64,000 nt of DNA from Dioscorea cayenensis subsp. rotundata (GCF_009730915.1 NC_052475.1:31371016-31435015); one strand, 5' to 3'; positions 1 through 11,585 are shown, counted from the stretch's first letter. Translations and numbers: made by a program. Notes: generated from the sequence alone by a model not told the origin.

Positions 1-1160
1 GAAGAAATTCTCACGGTGGTTGAAGATGATCGAGAGCCTTCATTAAATACTTTGAAGTATGGCGAGCTCCAGGATGAAAAAGTCTCGAGCTACTGCAAAG
101 TTAAAGAAAGAGGGCGATGAGGTTTACCCTTGTTAATGATGTTCTCTATCGAAGATCATATGATCAACTCCGCTAAAGATGTCTCTCGGAAGGAGGAGTC
201 CGCGAAGTCATGCATGAAGTCCATTCCGGTATTTGTGGAGCTCACCGGTCAGATCAAGATGCGGTTGAAGATTAAACATATTGGGTACTATTGGCCGAGC
301 ATGATTAGCGATTGCCTACAATATGCAAGAGCAGAGTGCAAACCATGCCAAGCCCATGGGGATTTCGTTCATCAACACCCCAATCCTTACACCCTCTGCA
401 TCTCTTGCATGGCGCTTTCGAGATGTGGGGCTCGATGTGATAGGTCCTATTGAGCCACCATACATCAAGAGGGCATCGCTTTTATATTGGTCGCCATCGA
501 CTATTTTCTCACGGATTGGTGCGAAGCCATTCCTTTAAAAGGAAGTAAAAGCGGAAAACATTATCAAGTTCTTCAGAGATCATGTGCTATATATAAATTT
601 GGGAGCTACTAGAAGGATCATCTCCGGCTAACCAGTGAGCATTCAAAAGTTTCAAGGTTGGAAGGTTTGCTCAACATCACAAAATAGATTGGAGGTATTC
701 CTCTATCTATAATGCTAGAGCAAATGGTCTCGTCGAAAGCATTCGATAAAACAATATCCAAAATTGTTGAAGAAAGCAGCTTCGAAAAGTCAAAGGGATT
801 AGCACGAAAGGCTTCACGAGTTTTATGGGCATCACGAACAACGTGTCGAACAGGCGACTCAACACCATACTGGCCGGTATTTGGTACTGTGTCGTTCTTC
901 CACTGAAGTCCAAATTCCATCTTTAAGAATGCCTTACAAAAAGCGAACTCACAAATGAAGATAGAGTTCGCTACTGCGTTTGGATGAGCTTGATCTTTGT
1001 CAGATGAAGAGAAGGCTAGAGGCCCAACAAAATCTTGGAAGTCTACAAAAAGCAAGGATGGCTCGAGCTACAATAAGATGGTCTTCGATCGAACTTTCGA
1101 GAGCAGAGATGGTATGGGTAGTTAAGAAGGCCAATCATCACCAACAAAGCATGTTGAGGT
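1..1160 (+). pseudogene. Ty3/gypsy pol remnant: integrase (Tat lineage)
   Basis: Three reading frames together carry integrase features. These are the H2C2 zinc-binding region (about 190-350, with 'GYYWP' and paired Cys in 'CKPCQAHGDF'), the start of the catalytic core with 'DVIGPI' (about 425-455), and the later core with 'NGLVE'-like spacing near 710-760. The C-terminal tail, with the 'LDELDL' and 'EAQQNL' motifs, is at 980-1050. Frame changes near 340, 540, 640 and 900 and internal stops show it is dead. The 'HGDF' and 'PHP'-type spacer after the zinc finger is typical of Tat-lineage integrases in my memory of the family. The first part of pol lies outside the window. Confidence 0.8.
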
Positions 1161-2690
1161 AAGTTCAGAGTCAAATTGGGAAGGCTCATATATTAGTAGA
1201 GGTCGATCTTGCACGGTGCTGCATCGACTAGTCGACGCCGATGGAAGGAGACCTATGCCACCTATCAATGCGCTGCGTTTTTGAAAAATATTATCAGTGA
1301 TGCATATGTAACGCATGATTTGAAAAATGCTACATGTAAACACAAAACAAAAACAAAATAAAAAAAAGAAGAAGATAAATATAAAAATAGAAGAAGAAGA
1401 ACATGTGTTTGTTTATGACGGAATGTCCAGTGCTCTTGTTTGAGCAGGTTGGTCAAGCATAGTATATGCTTCTCGAGGCAAATTATGAGTTCTATTATCT
1501 TGTTTCTCTTTTGAATAAAAGCGCATTGTAGAAGAAAAATTTGTGTTTGTCTATGATGGAACGGCCAATGCCCTTGTTTGGGCAAGATCGGTCGAGCGTG
1601 ATAGATGCTTCTTGAGGCAAAACATAAATTCCATCATGTTGTTTTCTTTATCAAGTTGAATAAAGATATGATTTCATGAATTTTGAAATTATTTTTGCAA
1701 ATCCTATAAAAAGGCTATAAGATCAGGTAAAAAGAGAAAGGAAAACCGAAAAAAAAAAAAATCTGCAGTTTTTCATACGAATGCTGTTTTGATCAAGTAG
1801 CTCATCAGGTATCCAGATCAACTCTGATCGTCATGAAATTTTAACTATATTATAAACACATGACAATAGTCAATGTGAACGGTTGAAATTAAATTTGGAG
1901 TTCTGATGATTTTTAAAGAATTCTATACTTCAAGCTAAAATTCAGGAAAATTATTTTCAAATGACCAGAGTTGATCATAACTTAATCGGACTACGATGAC
2001 TTCTCTGATCAATCTGAAAATTTTATTGAAGCTCGTGAGAGACATCATGATGTTTCCGTGAACGGTCATGATTATATTTTTAGTTCAGTAAAAAGTTTGA
2101 AACAAATTAAGTGACTCAACAGAGAAATTCATTGATGATTGTCATGGAAATTGTTTGTTATCAAGTTGGTGATCAAATAATTAGAAGCTCCGGAATCTTC
2201 TTGGGAATATTTTTAACGTGTAAAGGATGTCTTTATATTTAATATGTACGGTGGAGATTGAGTTTGATGTCCATTTACCTCCCACAGAAATTCATAAGTT
2301 CAAATCAAATTTTGTTAAATATTGCGGTCTCCATTGTTGACTTTTAAGTTGATGATTTGGTGGTCGAATCTTTCTTGATACTTATGAAATTTTTTATCTA
2401 CACTCATAGATTATTTTTATTTGAGTTGGACGGTCAAGATTATGTATGGAGTTTAGTGCGTTCGTAAAAAAATAATAAAAAGGGCAAGTGTGGTCGAAAA
2501 GAAATTTTTTTCTTATTATTAAAAAAAAAAAGGTTGAGAAGACATGAGCTACACCAAGGTAAAAGCAATAGAATAAAAAATAGCTATGGCCTAAAACTAA
2601 GCAATGGAAATAAGCTAAGCTAGATTCGAAAACTAAACAAAAAGGATAAAAATAAAGCTAAGCCTAAAGTTGAGCTTTCGCTCTTTCAAA
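1161..2690 (+). other. Non-coding spacer of the retroelement
   Basis: No convincing coding signal on either strand. It is AT-rich and contains the 141-bp tandem duplication listed separately and several repeats of short 'gaacggt' and 'gacggtc' phrases at 1876, 2073 and 2430. It lies between the pol end and the antisense gene of the same element. Confidence 0.5.
1388..1668 (+). repeat. Diverged tandem duplication, period ~141 bp
   Basis: A block of about 135 bp starting 'gaagaagaacatgtg' at ~1391 recurs as 'gaagaaaaatttgtg' at ~1531. Shared internal phrases include 'tgtttgtntatga', 'cccttgtttg' and 'gcttcttgaggcaaa'. The two copies are clearly related but diverged. Confidence 0.7.
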
Positions 2691-2699
2691 GTTGGCAAG

Positions 2700-5600
2700 A
2701 GCTACTTTCGGACTGACAATGAGGGTTGTGATCCATCGCCAGTCATCTCAAGTGCTTCAATTTGTTGACGAATATCATCAAGGGACTTCCTCACTGCTTC
2801 AATGGAAGGTGCATCGGATAAAGAGACTCATTCCCGAGGAGATGATTTTCTTCTTTTTAGATCCTCTGGGGCTTTCAATTCTTGCAATTTCTTTCTTATT
2901 TGTATGAGGCTCCATGTTAGCCTCATCCATATGTTGGGACATTGTTGTGAGGGACAATATGGTTTTTCTCTAACTTCTCCTCTTTTCTCACACTAATTCC
3001 TTCTTTTTTGCCACCTTTAAGTTGCTTTGTCCATTATTTGTGTCATGGGCAAGTTTAGCAATATCAAGTGCTTCATATATCTTGTCTCTTATGACCGAGA
3101 TGTTAGCTCCATGTGCCTTCAAGTTTTTGTACAATTTTTGTGGTTTCATCCCTCAAAGATTCATGTTCATGAGGGGCACGATGACTTCACCTTTTTATAA
3201 AGCTTATTTACCCAAAATGACCCTAAAGCTTTATGTCTTTTTCTCCACAAGTTGAGGAAGGGATGAGCTCATAGATGCAACCTCTATAGCTTTTGGAGTA
3301 GAGTCTTCCTTTGCATGTTGAGGAGAAGGGATGACCTGTGGTAACTTTGAGGCTTCTTTTGAGAAAGGGCTTTCCACGGGAGGGTTAGCGTCAAGGATGG
3401 GCGTGTAGTTGTCATCATATGCAAAGTCGGAAGACGAAGAGTCATGTGCGGAGGGGTTCATCTTTGGAGAAGAAGCTTCATGGGGACATGCAATAAAAGG
3501 AAATAAAAGGTTAAAATAAAAAAAGAGTGACAATTGAGAAGAGAAAGGTTTATTGAGTGGCCTACCTATTGGGTTGGATTCCGGTTTTGAGACACTAGCT
3601 TGATCTTCTTCGTGTTCACTTATGTTAGGAATGTCACCTAAGGAAAAATACATATTTAATAGGCTCATAATATAAAAAAAAAGGGAGAGTTTGAGATCTA
3701 CTCAAAAGAGGGTCTGAGATCTACTCAAAGATGAGATTTAAAATTCAAACAAAAAAGGGGAGAGTTTGAGATCTACTCAAAGTAGAGTTTGAGATCTACT
3801 CAGAGATGAGATTTAAAATTCAAACAAAAAAGGGGAGAGTTTGAGATCTACTCAAAGTAGAGTTTGAGATCTACTCAGAGATGAGATTTGAAATCAATTA
3901 AAAAAAGGGAGAGTTTGAAATGTACTCAAAGTGGAGTTTGAGATCCACTCAAAGATGAGATTTGAGGAGAGTTTGAGATGTAAAAATAACTAAATGAATG
4001 ATTGCGAAATAAATTAACGAAATAAATAAATAATAAGACATCACACACACAAAAGTCACGAACCTTGAGGGTGGCAATTGATGATGTTCATGTAAAGGCA
4101 TCGAATGAGTTCGTGATGATGAAAGTGGTTCGAGCTCTCTTAGGAGAAATTCTTGATTCTCCGGTAAGGGGCATAGAGAGCAGAAGTTCCGACTTGGTCT
4201 TTTTCCCAAGCTGGATGTCATGGTCGCTTCGCTCTTTTTACGGGGAGGAGCCTCCTTTCGATTGGAGCTTTAGTCTTAAGAAGTTGTACCGATCGACTTT
4301 GTTCGATTAAAGGAGAGTATAAATTGACTTCAAAGTCGTATGTACCCTAATCGACCCGAGTGTGCATACAAGTCACGAAGTTGTCCTTTCTTGTTGGTGA
4401 GACGGAATGTAGAATTGTGCTCCTGTTTTTCTCCTACTATGGTGGTACCAATAGCCTACCAAGAGGTCAGTAGTTTGGGGATGTTTTGATACCGGATCTC
4501 ACGTAGGGAAATCCTTGGTCGTAGCCCGAAATTGCTGGCGAATCGGTGAGGGGTTGTATTCTTGAGCATAAAGGGTATTGCCCTAGGACGTAGAGGAAGG
4601 ATGCTCTGTCTAAGTGAGATGAAGTACTCTGCTTGGGCCGTCCCCAACTTATTGTCATCGTTTGGTTCTTTATGATCTCCGTACCAACCCTCGTTTTTGA
4701 AATCGGAACAAGTAAACGGGCGCCACTTCAAATATTCTTCCATCCTCAATATGTTGCGTGCTCTTTTTAGGGTGAAGGTGGAAGCTTTCACACCTGATAT
4801 GTAAGCCAAGCTTGGAATTTCTCGTAACCCATTTATATTTCTGATAAAGTCATCTGGCTTGTTGAGTCGAGAATAGGTTCCTTCAAGGTGTGCGTCGATC
4901 CAGCCGTAAAAGAAATGACACGGTAAATAGACTGAAGCATGACATGGCCCTTTGGGATGCAAAGCCATTGCATCCAAACTAGTGTTGATATATCCCAATA
5001 CAGCGGGTGCTAAAGCAATCCTCATCCCGCTAGCTAGTTTGGTCGCCATTAGGAAGGTTTCTGGGCGAATGAGAGATCCTTTACGTGGCATGATGAAGCA
5101 ACATAACCACAAGGATAAGAAAGCGGCAAGTTTGCATTCATCTGAAGCAGGTGGTATGGGATGAGCTTCATCTCCTACAAACTTACCTTTTCCATGCGAC
5201 TCTTTAAAGAAGAACTCTACCCACAAGGAAAGAGGGACCTTTTTAGTTTTTCCTGAGGCATAAAAGTGAATCCATTGATAGATTTTAAGCAAGTCTTGTA
5301 AAGTGGTAGAGTAGGTGTCCTTAGAATAAAGATCTTTGTTTGGTGGGACATATTCTTCATAAAGATCCCCTGCGATTGGCAATCCCCCAATGCATTTTAG
5401 GTCCCATAGAGAGATCCCAATTTCCCGAAGGGGTGATGAGCGATGTTGGTGTTTGGACACCGCGCTCGACAAGTCCCTTTATGATTGATGGGTCGAAAAT
5501 TATATGTTCCGGTGAAAGCCGCATAGCCCCAAGAATACTCGACTTGCTTAAGTGCCTCTGATGACTTCTTTATAACTTTGAATGCCCACTGTTCATAACC

Positions 5601-5979
5601 TGCTGGATGGGAAGCATATTTGTGGAAGGGGATTCGCCCGTTCCATACAATAGTTGTGGGGTCGGCATTAACCTGGTAGCCAAGTGTATTTAAGTTGAGA
5701 TTACGTCGCATAGCGGACTCGCATGGATTTAATAATATCACTTGGTTTTCCCCGTTCCTCTCGAAGCCGTTTGGTGTGAGTTTCCCAAGGTCATGGAGCA
5801 GCCTTTGGTGTGTTAGTCCATTCATTGAAGTCGCTTCCATTGTACCAAATTGGCTTTCCTAACTTCTTAGACTTGATGGAGTAATGTCGTGGGATTGACA
5901 GTCCGTCGGGAGCTTTACCACGATCATCGTATGGTCCATAAAGAGGTTCTACCAATTTATCTTTGGTGGTGGGAGCCAT
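2700..5979 (-). pseudogene. Antisense plant mobile domain (PMD) gene of the retroelement
   Basis: Read on the minus strand, an ATG at 5979 opens a PMD-type protein. A second frame covers 5840-5397. The frame then returns to the first (5472-4456), which carries 'GISLWDLKCIGGLPIAG' and an ordered run of Trp, Gly and His positions typical of plant mobile domains. A single in-frame TAG (4456-4458) interrupts it and homologous sequence continues to ~4065. A probable intron holding a minisatellite follows. An acidic Ser-rich exon (3668-3231) and a coiled-coil tail (~2830-2700, with repeated Leu/Ile in 'RKSLDDIRQQIEALE') come last. PMD proteins are known as transposon passengers, and antisense extra ORFs are known between pol and the 3' LTR in Tat elements. 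Two compensating frameshifts and at least three stops make this copy inactive. Confidence 0.75.
3681..3985 (-). repeat. ~75-bp minisatellite, about four copies
   Basis: The unit contains 'gagagtttgagatctactc' twice in slightly different form, followed by 'gatgagattnaaaattcaa' and an A/G-rich joint. Copies start near 3683, 3758, 3833 and 3907. It falls in the probable intron of the antisense PMD gene. Confidence 0.8.
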
Positions 5980-6847
5980 GAAGAAAAAAAAACTAAAAAA
6001 AAAGGGGGAGGGAAGAGAAAATAATTAATGGTAAACATTGGCTAAAAAAAATAAAATAAAAAAAAATCGTTCCAAAAAAAAAAGGAAAAAAAAAGAGGAT
6101 TGTTATTATTAAAAATAATAATAAAATAATTATTAAGAAGAAAGGGGTTGTGGCACTTCTCAGGGGAAGTTTGTGTGATTAAAACAAGCTACCCATATTT
6201 TCTTTTTAAAAAATAATAATATAAAATAAAACAAAAAGGGACGGATTTTATTGCAAATCAATGGGAATATGCAAAGAAAGGTGGCATGTTACTCATGGGG
6301 TCATGGAATTGGTTATCATACGGTCAAGATTTCAAGAAAAGAAGATAAGGAAAAAGAGCTTATGCATGGAGCTATTTAGGAGTTCTTATTGCATGAAAAA
6401 AAAAGGGAAATTCTATAAGGGAAGATACAAGGGAAGCACCCATGGAGTGAGAATTTTTGGTAAAAAAGATGAGGAGAAAAAAGCTTTTGAATTATGTAAG
6501 GAAAAAATCATCCATTATAAAAAAAGGGGGGGATTATTACCTCAAGTGGGTTAAGAGCTTTTGGAAGTGTAAAAGTACTTGTACCTTCCTCTCTCAACTA
6601 TGGTGTGTGAGGAAGCTACAAGGGGGGCACTTGTTTATATAAAAATTTTCATTCCTAATCTCATTAGGAATTTGGCATTCTACTTCGAATTAAAATCAAA
6701 CAAAAAAAGGGGGGATAAATAAAAATAGTGATGATGAATTATATTCTCCTACTTCAAATAGAAAAAGAAAAAGGGAGATAAGGATTATCCTATTCCAAAT
6801 AAAAGTAGGGGTGTAAATGAAAAAATAATAATAAAGAAGAGGAAAGA

Positions 6848-6887
<40 letters not shown>

Positions 6888-6998
6888 TTGAAGATATATA
6901 TGCATATATATATATATATATATTCGTTTGAAATTAAATATATTTGAAGATATATATGCATATATATATATATATCTATATTCGTTTGAAATTTCAAA

Positions 6999-7058
<60 letters not shown>

Positions 7059-7780
7059 TATATGTGAATAATAATGAAAAAAGGAGAGGAAATTCAAATA
7101 AAATAAATAAAAAGAAGAGAGATTATGGATAGGGATGGGAATTTTTTTGAATTCAAAAGTTTTTTTAAAAAAATCTCTCCCGGGAGTTGAATATTCTTCG
7201 GGGTGTTGAGGATTTTCGGGGAGGCGAAGAAAGAGATAGACAGAAGAAGAGAGGCAGAAGGAAGAAAAAAGGAGGAGAGAATTTTTTTAAAAAAAAAGAC
7301 AAGTGAGAAGGAAGGAGGAGAAGAAGAAGAGGCCAAAGAGGTGAGAGGAGGTTGATCGCAAAACGAAGAGAGAGTCATGCGTTTTATGTTTTTTATGAAT
7401 ATGATGTCTCCATAGTCCATGCCTTTAGATACATGGGCCCCATCTTTAAAATTGATATTTTTTTTTTATCAAATGCATGTCATTCCATGGCCATGATACT
7501 TTTCACATGCATTAAGGAAGAAAAAAAAACGCAATGGGTCCCATCTTTTTAATGATATTAAAAAAAAATCGAATGCATGTCATGCATGCATATGCTGCCC
7601 TTGACCCATCTCTCATGTACAAAAGAGAAAATGGCAGTGGGTCCCGCCACTTTGTGATTCTCATGCATTTAAAAAAGAAGAAAGAAAACACATGCACGTG
7701 CATGTATCCATGATTAATAGCATGCATTTCTTTCCTTCTCTCTGGTTCGTTCTCTTTCTCTCCCATTTTTATCAAATACC
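5980..7780. other. Repeat-rich non-coding retroelement sequence
   Basis: No gene is supported. A/G-rich tracts (5985-6140, 6660-6850 and 7200-7330) and a long AT microsatellite dominate. Short ORF-like stretches here are compositional. Confidence 0.5.
6851..7055. repeat. (AT)n microsatellite with internal 54-bp duplication
   Basis: Long TA/AT runs are broken by a unit reading 'atatttgaagatatatatgc' that occurs at ~6884 and again at ~6939, each followed by 'attcgtttgaaat'. Confidence 0.9.
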
Positions 7781-7884
7781 GTGAGAGAGTTTCTAATTCA
7801 CTGGTCTCTACGGGCTACCTTTCCGGCCGCACCGAGTCCTCCGTTGTGGCATGTTGCTCCGTCGCCGCCTTTGTACCCAACCGG

Positions 7885-8230
7885 CCACGAACCCAAGCTC
7901 TACAACGGCCTTTATGTTATCAATGCTCATACTAGGAAAGCTGTGAAGATGGTTCTTGCTAGGAAGATCAACAAGAGACTCGTTGCTGAGATCAACTTGG
8001 TGGCATCGGCGTCAGGCTTTGCGATTCCGACAGTAATAATGTCTTCCTCGGAGTCCGCTGTCCTGGGGATTGTTAATGATCAGGTTTCGCGTGTTGATCC
8101 CTCTGTGCTCCACTCGATCCTCGCCGACGGTCATATCCCAATGATTGCCTCTGTGGCCGCGGATGAGGCTGGGAAGGGTTATAATGTGAATACTGATATA
8201 GCAGATGGCGAACCTATGGTAGGCTATTAG
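7885..8230 (+). pseudogene. Acetylglutamate kinase (NAGK)-like gene fragment captured in the retroelement
   Basis: The + frame reads 'LYNGLYVINAHTRKAVKMVL', then 'KINKRLV' and 'INL'. Further on come 'VSRVDPSVLHSILADGHIP', 'IASVAADEAGKGYN' and 'NTDIADGE'. In plant N-acetylglutamate kinases (arginine synthesis, plastid) I know the same order: nGLRvTDa, evV.MVLgGkvNK.LV, sLIN, then vaRVD..vL..ii..GhIPVIasvAaDe.GqaYNiNaDtaAGE. The central stretch that should carry the GLCGKDG and LTARP region is deleted or scrambled. There is no upstream ATG in frame and no C-terminal half. It lies on the pol strand between the antisense PMD gene and the tandem repeats, so it looks like a transduplicated host fragment. 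No function is expected. Confidence 0.65.
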
Positions 8231-8629
8231 GGTTTGAGAAGGTAGCCATGCCAAGAATGTGATCGCTTGCTCTGCGAGGTTTGAATGGGAAGGATATGCA
8301 AGGACGAGTGAATACTAGCATAGATCATGGGAGTTTGAGCTTGTGAATGGAGTTGACACAGTGAGATATCATTGGAGAAATTCCATGAAAGGATCCGACT
8401 CGAGGCAAGGATAAATGCAAAAGCGCTGTGACTACGGAACCATCAAGTCCCACTTGTTATGAGTATCTTGATTCGAATTTTTATAGCTTCATCAGTCTAT
8501 TAAACCTCCTACTTTCTCAAGCTTCGGAGACATTGCCTTTGCTATTGGAGAGCATTTTTTGAGGAGTGCTTGTCTTCAGCCATGCCAATGCTGCAAGGTG
8601 CTTTAAAAGTTTCCTTGTCTTAAAAAAAT

Positions 8630-9060
8630 AGAGGAGAGTTTATTGGTGAGGGGCATTTTTGGTAAAAAAATGATGAAAGAAATTAAAAAGAGCGAAAAAA
8701 ATGAAGGGAGAGTAAAAAAATGAGAGAAAAGAGAAAAAAAATAAAAAAATGATGAAAGGTGAGAAAAAAAGAAAAAAAAAATATGGAAAAAATGAAGGGG
8801 TGAATTTTTAAAAAAAAGAGAAGGAAAGATATGGAAAAAGATGAAGGGTGAATTTAAAAAAAGAGAAGGAAAAAAATATGGAAAAAAATGGAAGGGTGAG
8901 TTGGAAAAAAAGAGAAAAAAATATGGAAAAAAATGGGAGGGTGAGTAAAATGAGAGAAGAAAGAAAAAAATATGGGGAAAAATGAAAAAGATGGGTTAAA
9001 AAAAAACAGAGAGTAAAAAAATGAGAAAAAAAGTAAAGGATGAATTTGAGTGGGGGTATT
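8630..9060 (+). repeat. Purine-rich, almost C-free low-complexity tract
   Basis: About 430 bp of degenerate 'gaaaaaaatgaaggg', 'gagaaaaaaa' and 'atggaaaaaaatg' units with only a handful of C residues on the + strand. No reading frame is plausible. Confidence 0.85.
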
Positions 9061-9099
9061 TTGGTAATTTCATTTTTTGCAAGGCCTCCTATGGAAAAA

Positions 9100-9965
9100 A
9101 AATCTTATGAAAATTTCTCTCATTCCACCATGAAGCCTTAGCTTTTCTTGAGATAGCGAGAATTTCTATGAAATTTCTCTCATTCCACCTGAAGTCTTGA
9201 CTTCCTGGGGAGTAACGAGAAATTTTCTATAAATTTCTCTCATTCCATGAGCCTTGGCTTTCTTGGGGATAACGAGAAATTTTTTTCATGAAATTTCTCT
9301 CATTCCACTGGAGTCTTGACTTCCTGGGAGTACGAAAAAAATTTTTCAGAAATTTCTCTCATTCCACCTGAAGCCTTGAGCTTTCTTGAGATGTGAGAAA
9401 TTTTTTTCATGAAATTTCTCTCATTCCACTTGGAGTCTTGACTTCCTGGGAGTAACGAGAAATTTTTCTATAAATTTCTCTCATTCCACTGGAGTCTTGA
9501 CTTCCTTGGGGATACGAGAAATTTTTCATAAATTTCTCTCATTCCATGTGAGCCTGAGCTTTCTTGGGAGATAGCGAGAAATTTTCTATAAATTTCTCTC
9601 ATTCCACCTCGAGTCTTGACTTCCTGGGAGTAACGAGAAATTTTCATAAATTTCTCTCGTTCCACTTGAGCCTTGGCTTTCTTGGGAGTACGAGAAATTT
9701 TTCTATAAATTTCTCTCATTCCATATGAGTCTTCACTTCCTTGGGGTAACGAGAAATTTTCTATAAATTTCTCTCGTTCCATGTAGAGTCTTGACTTCCT
9801 TGGGGTAACGAGAAATTTTCTATAAATTTCTCTCATTCCACCTTGAAGTCTCGATTTTCTAGGGGTAACGAGAAATTTTTTTTTTTTTCATAATTTCTTT
9901 AATTCTACCTTGGAGTCTTGACACTCTTGGGGTAAAGAGAAATTTTCCATAAAAAAAAATCAAAC
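9100..9965 (+). repeat. ~60-bp minisatellite, about 14 units, each with a hairpin
   Basis: Every unit carries GAGAAATTT, a short T-rich loop and AAATTTCTC, a perfect 9-bp inverted repeat in most copies, followed by 'tcattcca'. Two variants of the remainder alternate. Type A has 'gagccttggctttcttggg'. Type B has 'gagtcttgacttcctggg'. The order is roughly ABABABBABABBBB, so part of the array is a 120-bp dimer. The minus strand is open across six units and would encode a repeated MREIYRKF-like peptide, which I treat as a by-product of the repeat. Confidence 0.9.
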
Positions 9966-10395
9966 CCTTTCTGCAAGCTCACCTTGAGGTCTTTTGACAC
10001 TCATTAGAGTAAAAAAAGTGAAATGAAAAGGAGAATAAAAATTTCTTGAAGTGATAAAAAATATAAAAAAAATGAAAGAGTTCACAAAAAATATCTCTCA
10101 TCAACACTTATAAAAAAAAGAGAAAAGTTAACAAAGATTTCTTGAAGCCCACTTGGAGGTCTTTTGATACTCGTTGGAGTGAAAAGAGGTGCAATGAAAA
10201 GTACAAAAAAAAAAAAATCTTTTCTTGAAATGAAATGAAGAGTAAAAAAATGAAAAATTTCACGAGAGAAAAAAATGATGATGGATAATAAAAAAATGAA
10301 TGAAAAATTTTTCATAAAAAAAGAAGAAAAAAATGTTTTTCTCGTCAACACTCATTGAAAAAAAGTTGAGTTAGCGAAAGATTTTTCTAAAGCTC
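9966..10395 (+). repeat. Two diverged ~170-bp units
   Basis: 'gaggtcttttganactc' with downstream 'gtgaaatgaaaag' and 'tttcttgaa' occurs at ~9985 and again at ~10160. A third weaker 'gctcattatgaggtct' occurs at ~10393. The units are A-rich with no coding signal. Confidence 0.6.
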
Positions 10396-11215
10396 ATTAT
10401 GAGGTCTCAAAAAAATGAGTTTGAGGTTCATTTTAAAAGTCAAGTCAAAAATTATCGAGTTAATGACCCTAACCATGCTAAAGGTCACGACTTAAAAATC
10501 AAATGGTCGAGGCTCAAAAGCGTTGAAGAGCTAAGACCTAAATCGTCATGTAAAGCGACAATGCAACTCTACGAGTTTTAAGGCACCAAGCCAAAAACTT
10601 GAGGAGTTTCATAAGTCAAGGTGGAGATTTTACAAGCGTAAGAGCCAAAGTCTTCGGGTGATAAAAAGAAAGCAAAAAGAGGCCAAGGAGGCAACTCAGT
10701 AAATGTAGAGTGGTAGCGAGCATGGACTAGGCTATGTTCGAGACACAAAACCCACATAAAAAGAAATCGAGGAGGCTACATCCACAAAGCTAAAAGGATC
10801 TTCGACACACTTTTTAGTATAGGAGCTAAGAGCGCGACTAAAAAAAAATAAATTTTTTGAAGAGCGTGATAAAAATAGCTCTTTTCTAAAAAAATCTCTT
10901 GTTAAAGCTCTCTTAGAGAATAGACTTTCTTCTTTTGTATTCTTGTCTATGATCATGTATTCGCATGCATCTTTGAAATAAAATATAAAAAAATTTATCA
11001 TGTTTACTCGATTCTTACTCATTCACACTTGTTTTAATCGGAGGTTCACGTGGCGTTATGCAGGGGTAATTAATATTGAGGGCTTGCCTCAATAGAATCA
11101 CGAACCACGATCATCCCGAAATATAAAAAAATAAATTTTGATTTGTGATCCATGCTTTTCAACCGGTCAATCCCAATTAAAGGCCGGGTGGAAAGAAAGG
11201 AGCCCACACAATCAT
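10396..11215 (+). other. Probable R/U5-like end of the retroelement LTR
   Basis: The sequence becomes less simple here, with an AATAAA-like 'gaaataaaata' at ~10973 that could be a polyadenylation signal. It ends near 'gagcccacaca' (~11210) before ordinary AT-rich DNA. This is an inference: no second LTR is available to align. Confidence 0.3.
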
Positions 11216-11419
11216 TTGTTCATTCATCATCACCACCAATTTATATATATATATATATATATATTGAACTTTATTTACAACAAATTTTCATTCTTTTAAA
11301 ACATATCCAACCAAACTGTTAAAAAAATTTACAAATTTTTTTTACCATGAGTATAAATAAACCCTTTAACATTGCATATTTCATTTTCTTATTTTTTTAA
11401 ATATAATTTAATTTTTAAA

Positions 11420-11585
11420 TGTTTTTATAAGTTATAACATCATCCATAAATTAATTCTTCTAACGATGATTTTAATCCTTACCATATATTATAGCATCAT
11501 CACCATATACTATAACATCATCCGTGAGTAAATTCTTCTATCGATGATTTTAACCCTTCTAACGATGATTTTAACACTCACCGCA
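11420..11585 (+). repeat. Imperfect tandem duplication, ~84 bp
   Basis: 'ataacatcatcc' followed by 'aattcttctancgatgat' occurs at ~11427 and ~11511. The 'cttctaacgatgattttaa' core recurs once more at ~11550. It is non-coding and lies downstream of the gene at 11877-12389. Confidence 0.7.

Larger units (their letters stand above)
1..11215 (+). mobile_element. Decayed Tat/Ogre-like Ty3/gypsy retrotransposon, 3' part
   Basis: The window opens inside pol on the + strand (integrase end). It continues through an antisense plant-mobile-domain gene and a long repeat-rich tail that ends near 11.2 kb, before unrelated AT-rich DNA. Integrase, then an antisense extra ORF, then a long LTR is the arrangement known for some Tat-lineage elements. 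The right boundary is inferred from loss of repeat character near 'gagcccacaca'. The 5' part lies outside the window, so the LTR cannot be verified by pairing. Purine-rich runs that could be the polypurine tract lie at 5996-6010, 6519 and 6705. If the first is correct, the 3' LTR would be about 5 kb, which is within the range of Ogre elements. Many stops and frameshifts show the element is old. Confidence 0.55.

Noticed and set aside
6696..7097. Tyr/Ile-rich ORFs over the AT microsatellite
   Set aside because: Pure translation of TA repeats with no protein features.
9468..9836. Minus-strand ORF encoding a repeated MREIYRKF-like peptide
   Set aside because: It exists only because the ~60-bp minisatellite happens to keep one frame open. 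Unit lengths vary and it is embedded in retroelement DNA.
9100..9965. Regular repeats with spacers, CRISPR-like at first sight
   Set aside because: The spacers are themselves homologous, the context is a plant retroelement and there are no cas genes. It is a tandem minisatellite.
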